From assembly GCF_946885725.1 (NCBI RefSeq), contig NZ_CAMPGZ010000066.1:1-19111 (forward strand): a stretch of 19,111 nucleotides of DNA, read 5' to 3'. This DNA is from an uncultured Nocardioides sp. GTDB taxonomy: Bacteria; Actinomycetota; Actinomycetes; Propionibacteriales; Nocardioidaceae. Positions 7,237 to 13,699 of the stretch are shown piece after piece. The position numbers and the translations under genes are program-made. Positions within the stretch are counted from its first letter, which is position 1. Every line of letters starts with the position of its first letter. The notes beneath the pieces are model-generated. The model made no database searches, was not told where the DNA came from, and saw nothing but the letters and a program-made list of their open reading frames with translations.

Positions 7237-8068
7237 AGAACTTCACGAACCAGCGGTTCAGGACGTCCTCGGCGGGGGTGCCGGGGCAGAGCACGTTGTA
7301 GTCGCGGTGGTCGTCCCACCACTGGCCGATGACAGCCGGGCCGCCCTGGAACTGGCCGGAGGTGCACATGGCCAGCGCGCGACGGCGGTTGGTGGGGCCG
7401 GCGCTGCGCCACTCGGGCAGGCCGTAGCGGGTGTCGCCCATGATCTGACGCCACAGCGACGCGACCGAGTAGAACCCGACCGACAGGCCGGCGTCGCGGT
7501 AGGCACGCAGGACGCCGTCGACGACCGCCTTGTTCAGCCGCGGTCGCTTGGTCCACGGCGCAGGCGGGGTGACCGGCTCGACGTCGACCCAGATGCCGGG
7601 CGAGTCGAGGCCGGCCGCCTTCATCTCGGCGACGTTGAGCTCGGCCTGGGCGTAGCCGGTGTTGAACAGCCGGTCGAGCTTGGAGTCCGGCGAGCGCGGA
7701 CCGGCGTCGCCGTACTCCTTCAGCTGCTTCTTCGTCGGGTACGTCGCCACGGCGTACGCCGAGGCCCACATCCGCCGCTCGCGGGCGTACTCGACGTGCG
7801 AGGCAAGGCACGGGTTCGGGTGGAAGGCCGGGCCGTTGGTCAGCCCGATGATCACGAAGCGGGCGGAGTCGCGCGGCAGCGGCTTGCCCAGCGTCGGCCG
7901 GGAGCGGATGCCGAGGCCCTCGGGGCAGTTCGGCCAGGAGATGTCCGCGCCGACGACCGGGCCCTTGCGCACGCGGGCGGTCTCGGGCTCCGGCATCGGG
8001 GTGGCCGAAACGGCGGTGAGGGCAGCGAGGATCGCCGCGAGCACAGCACGGAACAGCTCACCCAGCAC
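7235..8068 (-). CDS. Secreted GH25-like (DUF1906-type) glycoside hydrolase-fold protein
   Basis: A 277-residue protein starts at a GTG (complement of 8066-8068) with GGGAGG as SD. Residues 1-22 are a short hydrophobic signal peptide (LFRAVLAAILAALTAVSA). The mature protein has the layout of GH25-like TIM barrels: GADISWPNC near the N-terminus (Asp42), RFVIIGLTNG (70-79), then IWVDVEPV (159-166, Asp162 and Glu164), VGFYSVASLW (197-206) and a final QWWDDHRDYNVLC. Acidic residues lie at the ends of strands where the family places its active site. Four cysteines (48, 87, 235, 261) could form two disulfides outside the cell. Cell-wall hydrolysis or binding is possible, but activity is not shown by sequence. 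The gene precedes lon on the same strand, but a strong hairpin lies between them. Confidence 0.8.
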   Translation of the reverse strand: MLGELFRAVLAAILAALTAVSATPMPEPETARVRKGPVVGADISWPNCPEGLGIRSRPTLGKPLPRDSARFVIIGLTNGPAFHPNPCLASHVEYARERRMWASAYAVATYPTKKQLKEYGDAGPRSPDSKLDRLFNTGYAQAELNVAEMKAAGLDSPGIWVDVEPVTPPAPWTKRPRLNKAVVDGVLRAYRDAGLSVGFYSVASLWRQIMGDTRYGLPEWRSAGPTNRRRALAMCTSGQFQGGPAVIGQWWDDHRDYNVLCPGTPAEDVLNRWFVKF

Positions 8069-8127
8069 GCCGTCCTCCCAGGGGTCAGGGTCCTCCGGTG
8101 GTCAGTGTGCCAACGCGGCGCAAGCCG

Positions 8128-8586
8128 TCAGTGCGGCAGCCAGGCGTCCTCGGACTGGGTCCGGGACGTGACCTGCTTCGGCAGCTTGCCGTCGGCGAGC
8201 GCGCGGATCGACACGTGCTCGAACACGTCGCGCAGGCTGCTGCGTGCCGCGATCCACACGTGCTGGAGCACCTCGGCGGACTCGTTGTAGCTGACCGCCT
8301 CGGGCCGCAGGCCGTAGACGCTGACCAGCGGGCCGTCGACCGCGCGGATCACGTCGGCCACGCTCACGGTGCTGGGGTCGCGGGCCATCCGCCAGCCGCC
8401 GGACTGGCCACGCTGGCTCATCACGACGCCGGCCCGGCGCAGGTCGGCCAGGATCGCCTGCAGGAAGCCGTGTGGGATGTCCTGCAGTCGGCCGAGCTCC
8501 TCGGCGCTGACCGGCGACCCCGCGTCGCGGCTCGCGAGCTCGATCAGCGCACGCAGGGCGTAGTCGGACTTGGCGGAGACGCGCAT
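8128..8586 (-). CDS. Rrf2 family transcriptional regulator without cysteines
   Basis: A 152-residue protein starts at the ATG complementary to 8584-8586. The Rrf2 winged helix is clear: SAKSDYALRALIELA (4-18), SAEELGRLQDIPHGFLQAILADLRRAGVV, and the wing motif SQRGQSGGWRMARDPSTVSVADVIRAVDGPL. There is no cysteine, so it cannot ligate an Fe-S cluster as IscR, NsrR or RsrR do. In this it resembles CymR, the cysteine-metabolism repressor, which controls sulfur genes. It lies downstream of, and on the same strand as, a TauE/SafE exporter, which supports a sulfur or redox-sulfur role by inference. No clear SD precedes the ATG. A palindrome 9-19 nt upstream of the start may be an autoregulatory operator. 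Confidence 0.9.
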   Translation of the reverse strand: MRVSAKSDYALRALIELASRDAGSPVSAEELGRLQDIPHGFLQAILADLRRAGVVMSQRGQSGGWRMARDPSTVSVADVIRAVDGPLVSVYGLRPEAVSYNESAEVLQHVWIAARSSLRDVFEHVSIRALADGKLPKQVTSRTQSEDAWLPH

Positions 8587-8593
8587 GGCGAAA

Positions 8594-8607
8594 GTTTGTC
8601 AGACAAG
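8594..8607. promoter_or_regulatory. Putative Rrf2 autoregulatory operator
   Basis: TTGTC-A-GACAA (8596-8606) is a perfect odd palindrome, read within GTTTGTCAGACAAG (8594-8607), directly upstream of the Rrf2 start. The heptamer GTTTGTC recurs upstream of the TauE gene at 9733-9739. Autorepression is common in Rrf2 regulators. The match to any known operator was not tested. Confidence 0.4.
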
Positions 8608-8750
8608 TACACAAATTGCGCGGGGTGCCCCGCCGTACCCGCGCTTTCACCTCGCGCCGTGCGCGATCCCCCGCTGCCCTCAGCCAGCACCCTTCCCGGG
8701 GCACCCTCTCCGCCGTTCACCCTTCGGCGTCTCATTCGGCCAAGGGATAC

Positions 8751-8784
8751 GGGGCCCGGTGGAGGGTGCGCACCACCGGACCCC
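8751..8784 (-). terminator. Terminator hairpin downstream of TauE/SafE gene
   Basis: GGGGCCCGGTGG (8751-8762) pairs with CCACCGGACCCC (8773-8784) over 11 of 12 positions, with a 10-nt loop. The hairpin starts 16 nt after the TauE stop on the minus strand. A second small stem, GCCCGT and ACGGGC (8795-8800 with 8804-8809), straddles the stop codon itself. No T-run is seen. The hairpins make TauE and Rrf2 likely separate transcripts. Confidence 0.55.
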
Positions 8785-8799
8785 GCGCTTGTGGGCCCG

Positions 8800-9690
8800 T
8801 CAGACGGGCACGACCTCGGTCTCGGGGGCCTGGCGCGCGACCCGCTCCTGCTTGACGGCCCAGGCGATGAGCACGATCCAGGCGACGAAGATCGCGGCGG
8901 CGGTCACGGCGACCATGCCGCCGTTGGCGCCGAGCGCCTCGAGGATGGTCTTGGCGTTGGTCAGGATGATCAGGCCACCGGCGGCGACACCGAGCACGCG
9001 CGGCGGGATGTGCTTGACGAGCCACGCCGCGAGCGGAGCGGCGATCGCGCCACCGACGAGCAGCGCCGCGGCGATGTCCCAGCGGATGCCCATGCTGCCG
9101 AGCGCGAGCAGGAAGCCGAGCGAGCCGCCCACCGCGACGACGAACTCGGAGGTGTCGATCGAGCCGATCACCTTGCGCGGCTCCATCTTGCCGCTGGCCA
9201 GCAGCGTCGGCGTACCGACCGGTCCCCAGCCGCCGCCACCGATGGCGTCCATCGTGCCGGCCACGAGGCCGAGCGGCACCAGGAGCGGCGTCGGCACGGT
9301 CCCGCGGAACGACGGCCGGCGGCCACCGAGACGGAGGAACCGGTACAGCACGTAGACACCGAGAGCGAACAGCAGACCCGCGACCCAGGGCTTCGCGGTG
9401 TCGCCGTTGATGTTCGAGAGGAACGTGGCGCCGGCGAAGGCACCGATTCCGCCGGGCACCGCGATGATGCTCACGACGCGCCAGTCGACGTTGCCGAGCT
9501 TGTGGTGGCTGATGCCGGAGACCAGCGTGGTCCCGATCTCGGAGAAGTGGACGGCCGCCGAGGCTGCTGCCGGGGCGATCCCGGTGGCGAGCAGCAACGT
9601 CGAGGACGTGACGCCGTACGCCATGCCGAGCGATCCATCGACGAGCTGAGCGACCAGGCCCACCAAGCCGAGAACGATGAGACTACGCAT
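8800..9690 (-). CDS. TauE/SafE family anion exporter
   Basis: A 296-residue integral membrane protein starts at the ATG complementary to 9688-9690, with GAAAGGG about 11 nt upstream. It has about eight hydrophobic helices, and the family's glycine-rich signatures appear twice: VDGSLGMAYGVTSSTLLLATGIAPAAASAAVHFSE in the first half and MDAIGGGGWGPVGTPTLLASG in the second. TauE/SafE proteins are thought to export sulfite, sulfoacetate or other sulfur-containing organic anions; some members move other substrates. The length and two-fold repeat are normal. A divergent sulfotransferase-like gene and a nearby Rrf2 regulator point to sulfur handling, but the substrate is inference. The short hydrophilic tail after the last helix faces the cytoplasm in most members. 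Confidence 0.92.
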   Translation of the reverse strand: MRSLIVLGLVGLVAQLVDGSLGMAYGVTSSTLLLATGIAPAAASAAVHFSEIGTTLVSGISHHKLGNVDWRVVSIIAVPGGIGAFAGATFLSNINGDTAKPWVAGLLFALGVYVLYRFLRLGGRRPSFRGTVPTPLLVPLGLVAGTMDAIGGGGWGPVGTPTLLASGKMEPRKVIGSIDTSEFVVAVGGSLGFLLALGSMGIRWDIAAALLVGGAIAAPLAAWLVKHIPPRVLGVAAGGLIILTNAKTILEALGANGGMVAVTAAAIFVAWIVLIAWAVKQERVARQAPETEVVPV

Positions 9691-9723
9691 GAAGGTTGCA
9701 CCCTTTCGGAGCGGACCAGGGGC

Positions 9724-9767
9724 CTGAACCGCGTTTGTCTAGCGATTTTGTATCTCTAGCAGTTCAG
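9724..9767. promoter_or_regulatory. Nested repeats upstream of TauE/SafE
   Basis: CTGAAC (9724-9729) and GTTCAG (9762-9767) form an outer inverted repeat. Inside, TCTAGC occurs at 9738-9743 and 9755-9760 with a 17-bp period, and GTTTGTC at 9733-9739 matches the heptamer at the Rrf2 gene. This is the AT-richest part of the divergent gap. It is a candidate regulatory region only. Confidence 0.3.
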
Positions 9768-9834
9768 TACGGTAATGACCCGATCACCCGAAAGTCAATC
9801 AAGTCAGTCGTGTCGGTCGTGTCACACCGCTTAG

Positions 9835-9862
9835 TTGGCGTCCGCCGGGGTCCTTCTATCCT
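9835..9862 (+). promoter_or_regulatory. Leaderless-type promoter for the sulfotransferase-like gene
   Basis: TTGGCG (9835-9840), a 16-nt spacer, and TATCCT (9857-9862), with ATG following 6 nt later at 9869. The predicted transcription start falls on the start codon, and no SD is present. The pattern is typical of actinobacterial leaderless genes. Confidence 0.5.
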
Positions 9863-9868
9863 CGGCAC

Positions 9869-11011
9869 ATGAGCAGCGAGCCGGTGCGGGCGCGCGTCGT
9901 CGTGCACGTGGGCGTCCCCAAGAGCGGTACGTCGTTCCTCCAGGCGACGCTGCGGGAGAACGCCGACCGGCTCGAGGCGCAGGGCGTCTGGCACCCGGCG
10001 CAGCAGCATCGCGGGATGTTCCACGCCGCGCTCGAGCTCACCGGCAACCACCCCGGCTGGGGTGTGCCGCAGAAGCGGATCGAGGGCACCTGGGCCGACC
10101 TGTGCCAGGAGGCGCTGCGCCGCGGCGGCACGACGGTCTTCAGCCACGAGCTCTTCAGCAACGTCGCCCGCAAGAACGTCGGGCCGGCGCTCGCGCACCT
10201 CGACGGCGCCGACGTGCACATCGTGGTGACCGCCCGCGACCTGGTGCGGCAGCTGCCCGCCGAGTGGCAGGAGGGGGTCAAGCACGGCCGCGGGCTGCGC
10301 TTCGACCAGTTCCTCGACCGGGTGCTCGACCCGGAGCGCACGCACTCCCACGCGCAGAAGTTCTGGCGGCACCAGGACCTCGCTGAGCTGCTCGACCGGT
10401 GGGGCGGCGACCTCCCGCCCGACCACGTGCACGTGGTGACCTGTCCCCCGCCCGGCGCGCCGCGCGACCTGCTCTGGCGTCGCTTCGCCTCCGTCGCCGG
10501 CATCGATCCCGAGTCGGTGGAGTTCCCCGCCGTCGGCGCCAACACCTCCCTCGGCGTCACCGCCGTCGACGTGCTCCGCCGCGTGAACCGCAAGCTCCGC
10601 CAGGGCGACACGCCGCCCCACCTCCGCCGTACCGTGAAGCAGGTCCTCGTCAACGAAGCCCTCCGCGCCGACGAGTCCGACCGCGCGGCGACGCCCGTCG
10701 CGCTGCTGCCGCAGCTCCAGGCGATCACCGACGAGTGGCGGAAGCGGATCGACGAGGCCGGGTACGACGTCGTCGGGGACCTCGACGACCTGACCCCGCT
10801 GCCACCGACCGGCGGCGTGCCCGCCGACCACCGCGTCACCCCGCGCGCATCGCGCGATGTGGCCGTCGAGGCGATCGCGGTGCTCACCAAGGAGGTCGCC
10901 GCGCTGCGGGCAGAGGTGCGTGAGCTCCGGGACGCCCGTCAGCCGACCACGGACCTGCCTGCGCCACAGCGGGTCGTCGAGGCGCTGCGGCGCCGGCTGC
11001 GTAGAAACTGA
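9869..11011 (+). CDS. Sulfotransferase-fold protein with C-terminal coiled coil
   Basis: A 380-residue protein from ATG 9869. The N-terminal VVHVGVPKSGTSFLQATLRE (residues 11-30) is a PAPS-binding 5'-phosphosulfate loop (PKSGTS). HIVVTARDLVRQLPAEWQ (117-134) fits the 3'-phosphate-binding strand-helix with Arg123. These are the two hallmarks of the sulfotransferase fold, which moves sulfuryl groups from PAPS to an acceptor. The acceptor cannot be told. From about 327 to 357 the sequence becomes a heptad-like helix (VAVEAIAVLTKEVAALRAEVRELRDARQ), followed by a basic tail ending RRRLRRN, so the protein may oligomerise or bind a surface. Similar actinobacterial proteins are annotated only as hypothetical or sulfotransferase family. 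The gene is divergent from TauE. Confidence 0.82.
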   Translation: MSSEPVRARVVVHVGVPKSGTSFLQATLRENADRLEAQGVWHPAQQHRGMFHAALELTGNHPGWGVPQKRIEGTWADLCQEALRRGGTTVFSHELFSNVARKNVGPALAHLDGADVHIVVTARDLVRQLPAEWQEGVKHGRGLRFDQFLDRVLDPERTHSHAQKFWRHQDLAELLDRWGGDLPPDHVHVVTCPPPGAPRDLLWRRFASVAGIDPESVEFPAVGANTSLGVTAVDVLRRVNRKLRQGDTPPHLRRTVKQVLVNEALRADESDRAATPVALLPQLQAITDEWRKRIDEAGYDVVGDLDDLTPLPPTGGVPADHRVTPRASRDVAVEAIAVLTKEVAALRAEVRELRDARQPTTDLPAPQRVVEALRRRLRRN

Positions 11012-11057
11012 CCAGACACCTCTTGCCCCGCTGCCTCCTGAGGTTCAGGGTGTCGCC

Positions 11058-11210
11058 ATGAGGGAGCAGGACGGATCCGACTACGGCTACGACCAGGTAC
11101 ACGAGCTCATGAACACCGCCGAAGCTGAGCAGGCGGACCTGAGCGGCGACCTGTCCTACGACCTGGCGCACGACGTACCGCCGGCAGTGGCGCACCCCGC
11201 GGCCAAGTAG
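11058..11210 (+). CDS. 50-residue acidic hypothetical protein
   Basis: The ORF runs 50 codons from ATG 11058 to TAG 11208-11210. A GGGTG stretch sits about 5-9 nt upstream as a weak SD. The product is strongly acidic (DGSDYGYDQVHELM, AEAEQADLSGDLSYDLAHD), tyrosine-rich and has no hydrophobic segment, so it is probably cytosolic. It follows the sulfotransferase-like gene by 46 nt on the same strand and may be cotranscribed. The upstream extension of this frame (from 10857) is shadow of the neighbouring gene. I recognise no domain. The biased composition and the hairpin downstream support a real gene moderately. Confidence 0.55.
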   Translation: MREQDGSDYGYDQVHELMNTAEAEQADLSGDLSYDLAHDVPPAVAHPAAK

Positions 11211-11235
11211 CGCCGTCCGCTCTACTCGAACCGAC

Positions 11236-11255
11236 CCGTCGCCGCCGCGCGACGG
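11236..11255 (+). terminator. Hairpin after the acidic small protein gene
   Basis: CCGTCGC (11236-11242) and GCGACGG (11249-11255) form a 7-bp perfect stem with a 6-nt loop, 25 nt after the stop at 11210. It lacks a T-run. The rest of the gap up to 11404 shows one possible -10 (TACGAT, 11361-11366) for the next gene and no other clear element. Confidence 0.45.
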
Positions 11256-11404
11256 CCAGCCAGATCAGGAACGCCCATCCGGTCGCACAGGGCCCGGTTC
11301 CTGGCGACACGATGATTGCGCTGTGTCACCCATTCCGCCACATGCGCCACTCGCGCCCCCTACGATGAGAGGGCACTCCAACTGAACCACACGGGGGGAT
11401 CTCG

Positions 11405-12196
11405 GTGCCTCACGCACGTGCGGGCGCACGGTGCACGACCCTGCGCGCTCTTGCTACCGCTGTTGCCTCACTTGTCGTCCTCGCCGGCGTCGCTGCGACC
11501 ACCCCGGCCGCCACGGCCGTGCCCGGCCGGGTGCCGGTGATCGAGGTGGCCCAGGACATGACGTGGCTGTCCCCGAACGGCGACAAGAGCCGCGACCGGG
11601 CACGCTACTCCTTCCGACTCACTGAGCGCTCGAGGGTGATCGTGAGGCTCTACCGCGGCTACACGCTCGCGAACCCCATCTCCAAAGAGCACCTGGGCGT
11701 GCTGGCCGCCGGAAGACACCGATGGGCCTGGGACGGGACGAAGCACCACAACGGAAGAGTCGTCCGCGACGGGAAGTACACCGTGACCTTCACCGCCAGG
11801 CAGGTCGGTCCAGAGGGCCGCTGGAAACGGGTGTGGGTCGCGCCCACCGTCGACACCGAGCTCACGCCCATCACTCCCACTCTCAGCTCCGACACGGTCG
11901 ACCCCCGGACCTCGCACGCCATCGAGCCAGTCGAGGTCGTGCTCCAGGAAGAGAGCCGTCTGGCGACCATCCGCCGAGTCACGATGAAGGTCCGCAACGC
12001 CAGGGGTCGGGTCGTGCGTACCGAGCACGCCACTGTCGAACAGCCCTACCTGAAGGCGCGTGTCACGGTGCCGTTCGACGGTTGCGACGACGACGGCTTC
12101 CCTCTGCCGCGCGGCCGCTACACGATCCGCTTCGACATGACCGATCGCGCCGGAAACGAAGGCAAGTCCCGTCGCGTCGTCGTGAACGTCACCTGA
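11405..12196 (+). CDS. Secreted protein with two FlgD-type Ig domains (first of three paralogs)
   Basis: A 263-residue protein from GTG 11405, with GGGGGG about 7 nt upstream; a possible -10, TACGAT, lies at 11361-11366. Residues 1-39 are a signal peptide (basic start, LALATAVASLVVLAGVAA-like core, small residues). Ig domain 1 spans about 54-150, with SPNGDKSRDRARYSF at the start and WDGTKHHNGRVVRDGKYTV as the FlgD-type signature. Domain 2 spans about 151-263, with FDGCDDDGFPLPRGRYTIRFDMTDRAGN. FlgD-type Ig domains are beta-sandwich modules often found in exported actinobacterial proteins. The SPNGD and WDG turns may bind calcium. It ends right after domain 2 and lacks the C-terminal domain of its two neighbours. 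The role is unknown; surface binding is inference. Confidence 0.88.
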   Translation: MPHARAGARCTTLRALATAVASLVVLAGVAATTPAATAVPGRVPVIEVAQDMTWLSPNGDKSRDRARYSFRLTERSRVIVRLYRGYTLANPISKEHLGVLAAGRHRWAWDGTKHHNGRVVRDGKYTVTFTARQVGPEGRWKRVWVAPTVDTELTPITPTLSSDTVDPRTSHAIEPVEVVLQEESRLATIRRVTMKVRNARGRVVRTEHATVEQPYLKARVTVPFDGCDDDGFPLPRGRYTIRFDMTDRAGNEGKSRRVVVNVT

Positions 12197-12275
12197 CGTC
12201 CGCCCAGGCCCGGCTCGCAACCACCACCCACGGGGAGAACCTGATCGCATGAACCGCACCCGCAAGGCACTCGCC
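12194..12275 (+). repeat. Duplicated spacer and gene start, copy 1
   Basis: From the stop of paralog 1 to codon 9 of paralog 2. It shares with 13620-13699 the order TGACGTCC, CCCGGCTCG, an ACGG..GAGAACC SD block and a near-identical coding start (22 of 27 bases identical over the first nine codons). This supports origin of the genes by tandem duplication that included the spacer. Confidence 0.6.
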
Positions 12276-13622
12276 GGTCTGGTCGCCACCGCGACCGTGG
12301 CCGCCCCGCTGGCCACCGTCATGGCAACCCCAGCGCACGCTGCCGCACGTCCGTACATCAGCAGCCGCATGCCGTGGGGTCTCTGGTTCTCACCCAACAA
12401 GGACGGCTCCCAGGACAAGCTGAAGATGTCGGTCTCCGTGAGCCAGGCGTCGGCCGTGACTGTGAAAGTACGACGCACCAAGACCGAGAAGCTCGTCTAC
12501 AAGGAGCAGCTCGGGCAGGTTGGCGGTCCCCAGGGCTGGGGCAGCGAGAGGTGGGTCTGGAACGGCAAGGGCCGCGACGGGAAGGTCGTCCGCGACGGCC
12601 AGTACACGGTGACGTCCGTGGCGCAGGCGAACGTCGATGGCAAGCGGCGAAGGACGTCGACGCCCGTGTACGTCGACACCGAGTACGACGTGCCCAAGAA
12701 GCCGACCACCAGGCTCGACGTGCTCTACCCACGCAGCACCGCGCTGCACGACGCCATGGGCGTGAGGCTGCGCGGCAAGGGCCGCAAGGCGACCGTGGGC
12801 AGCGTCGTGCTCCGCGTGATCGACCAGGACGGGCGAGTCGTGCGTCGAATCCCCAGCACCACCGGAGGGGCTGCGTACCGGGAGGCGGTCTTCGACGGTC
12901 GCGACAAGGCCGGCCAGCCATTGCCGGCCGGCACGTACACCCTGAGGTTCAAGGTGACGGACAAGGCCGGCAACACCGGCAAGTCCAAGAGCACCACGGT
13001 GCGGATCTCCGACAAGGCGCTGGTGGAGAAGACCGAGACACTGACTCTGCCGCCGACCGGCAACTGGAGCTCATCGGCGGTCCTCGACGGCACCGCGCCG
13101 ACCCGCACCGTCAACGTGACGCCGCCCAACTCCACCGCCCCGTACCCGTGCGGACAGGTCGTGCCCTCCGGGGTGTACTCGAACCCCGGTGCCGCCAGCT
13201 ACCGGTCCGCCGAGAACTGCTCCGGGTCGTTCGCCGCCAAGGGCGCGTTCGCCAGCGGATCGGTAGCACTGGACCACCTGACCCTCGAGGACGCTCCGCG
13301 CGGCGGCGTGACCTCCTACCGGGTCGCGATGCGGGGCAGGCCGACCGTGCCCGGTGAGACGGACACTGCGACCCTCGGCGGACTCACGTTCGGGTTCCAC
13401 GGCGTGATCGAGACACCGCACGGCGTCACGTCGCCGGCGGTCGCCCAGGAGACGGTGACCACGACCGCAACGACCACGGTGACCCAGCCCGCGGTGCGCT
13501 ACTACAGCCGTTCGGAACGACCTCAAACCAGGACAGTCTCCTGGACGATCGTCACGCGCGGCACGGACTCCTTCGACGTCGCCGACGTCACGGTCACCTA
13601 CACGTACCTGACACCCCTGTGA
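12249..13622 (+). CDS. Secreted two-Ig protein with a novel C-terminal domain (second paralog)
   Basis: A 457-residue protein from ATG 12249, with GGGGAG 11 nt upstream. Residues 1-32 form a signal peptide (MNRTRK, hydrophobic core, cleavage likely after AHA). Ig domain 1 (about 43-145) has FSPNKDGSQDK and WNGKGRDGKVVRDGQYTV. Ig domain 2 (about 146-254) has FDGRDKAGQPLPAGTYTLRF followed by VTDKAGN. After a Pro/Thr/Ser-rich linker (260-297) comes a domain of about 160 residues with Cys301 and Cys324, MRGRPTVPGETDTA and a terminal DVADVTVTYTYLTPL. That domain recurs in the next gene but I recognise no known family. A Thr/Val-rich stretch (402-412) is an insertion relative to the third paralog. 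Its tight spacing after paralog 1 (52 nt) suggests an operon. Confidence 0.88.
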   Translation: MNRTRKALAGLVATATVAAPLATVMATPAHAAARPYISSRMPWGLWFSPNKDGSQDKLKMSVSVSQASAVTVKVRRTKTEKLVYKEQLGQVGGPQGWGSERWVWNGKGRDGKVVRDGQYTVTSVAQANVDGKRRRTSTPVYVDTEYDVPKKPTTRLDVLYPRSTALHDAMGVRLRGKGRKATVGSVVLRVIDQDGRVVRRIPSTTGGAAYREAVFDGRDKAGQPLPAGTYTLRFKVTDKAGNTGKSKSTTVRISDKALVEKTETLTLPPTGNWSSSAVLDGTAPTRTVNVTPPNSTAPYPCGQVVPSGVYSNPGAASYRSAENCSGSFAAKGAFASGSVALDHLTLEDAPRGGVTSYRVAMRGRPTVPGETDTATLGGLTFGFHGVIETPHGVTSPAVAQETVTTTATTTVTQPAVRYYSRSERPQTRTVSWTIVTRGTDSFDVADVTVTYTYLTPL

Positions 13623-13699
13623 CGTCCAAAGCGTCCCGGCTCGACCTCGACACCCCTACGGAGAACCACCGCATGCACCGCACCCGCAACGCGCTCCTC
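13620..13699 (+). repeat. Duplicated spacer and gene start, copy 2
   Basis: From the stop of paralog 2 to codon 9 of paralog 3. It aligns with 12194-12275 (see that entry). The matching SD context (GGAGAACC) supports ATG 13673 rather than GTG 13619 as the start of paralog 3. Confidence 0.6.

Noticed and set aside
13619..13672. GTG at 13619 overlapping the previous stop as start of paralog 3
   Set aside because: It adds 18 polar residues before the signal peptide. ATG 13673 has a proper SD and matches the start context of paralog 2.
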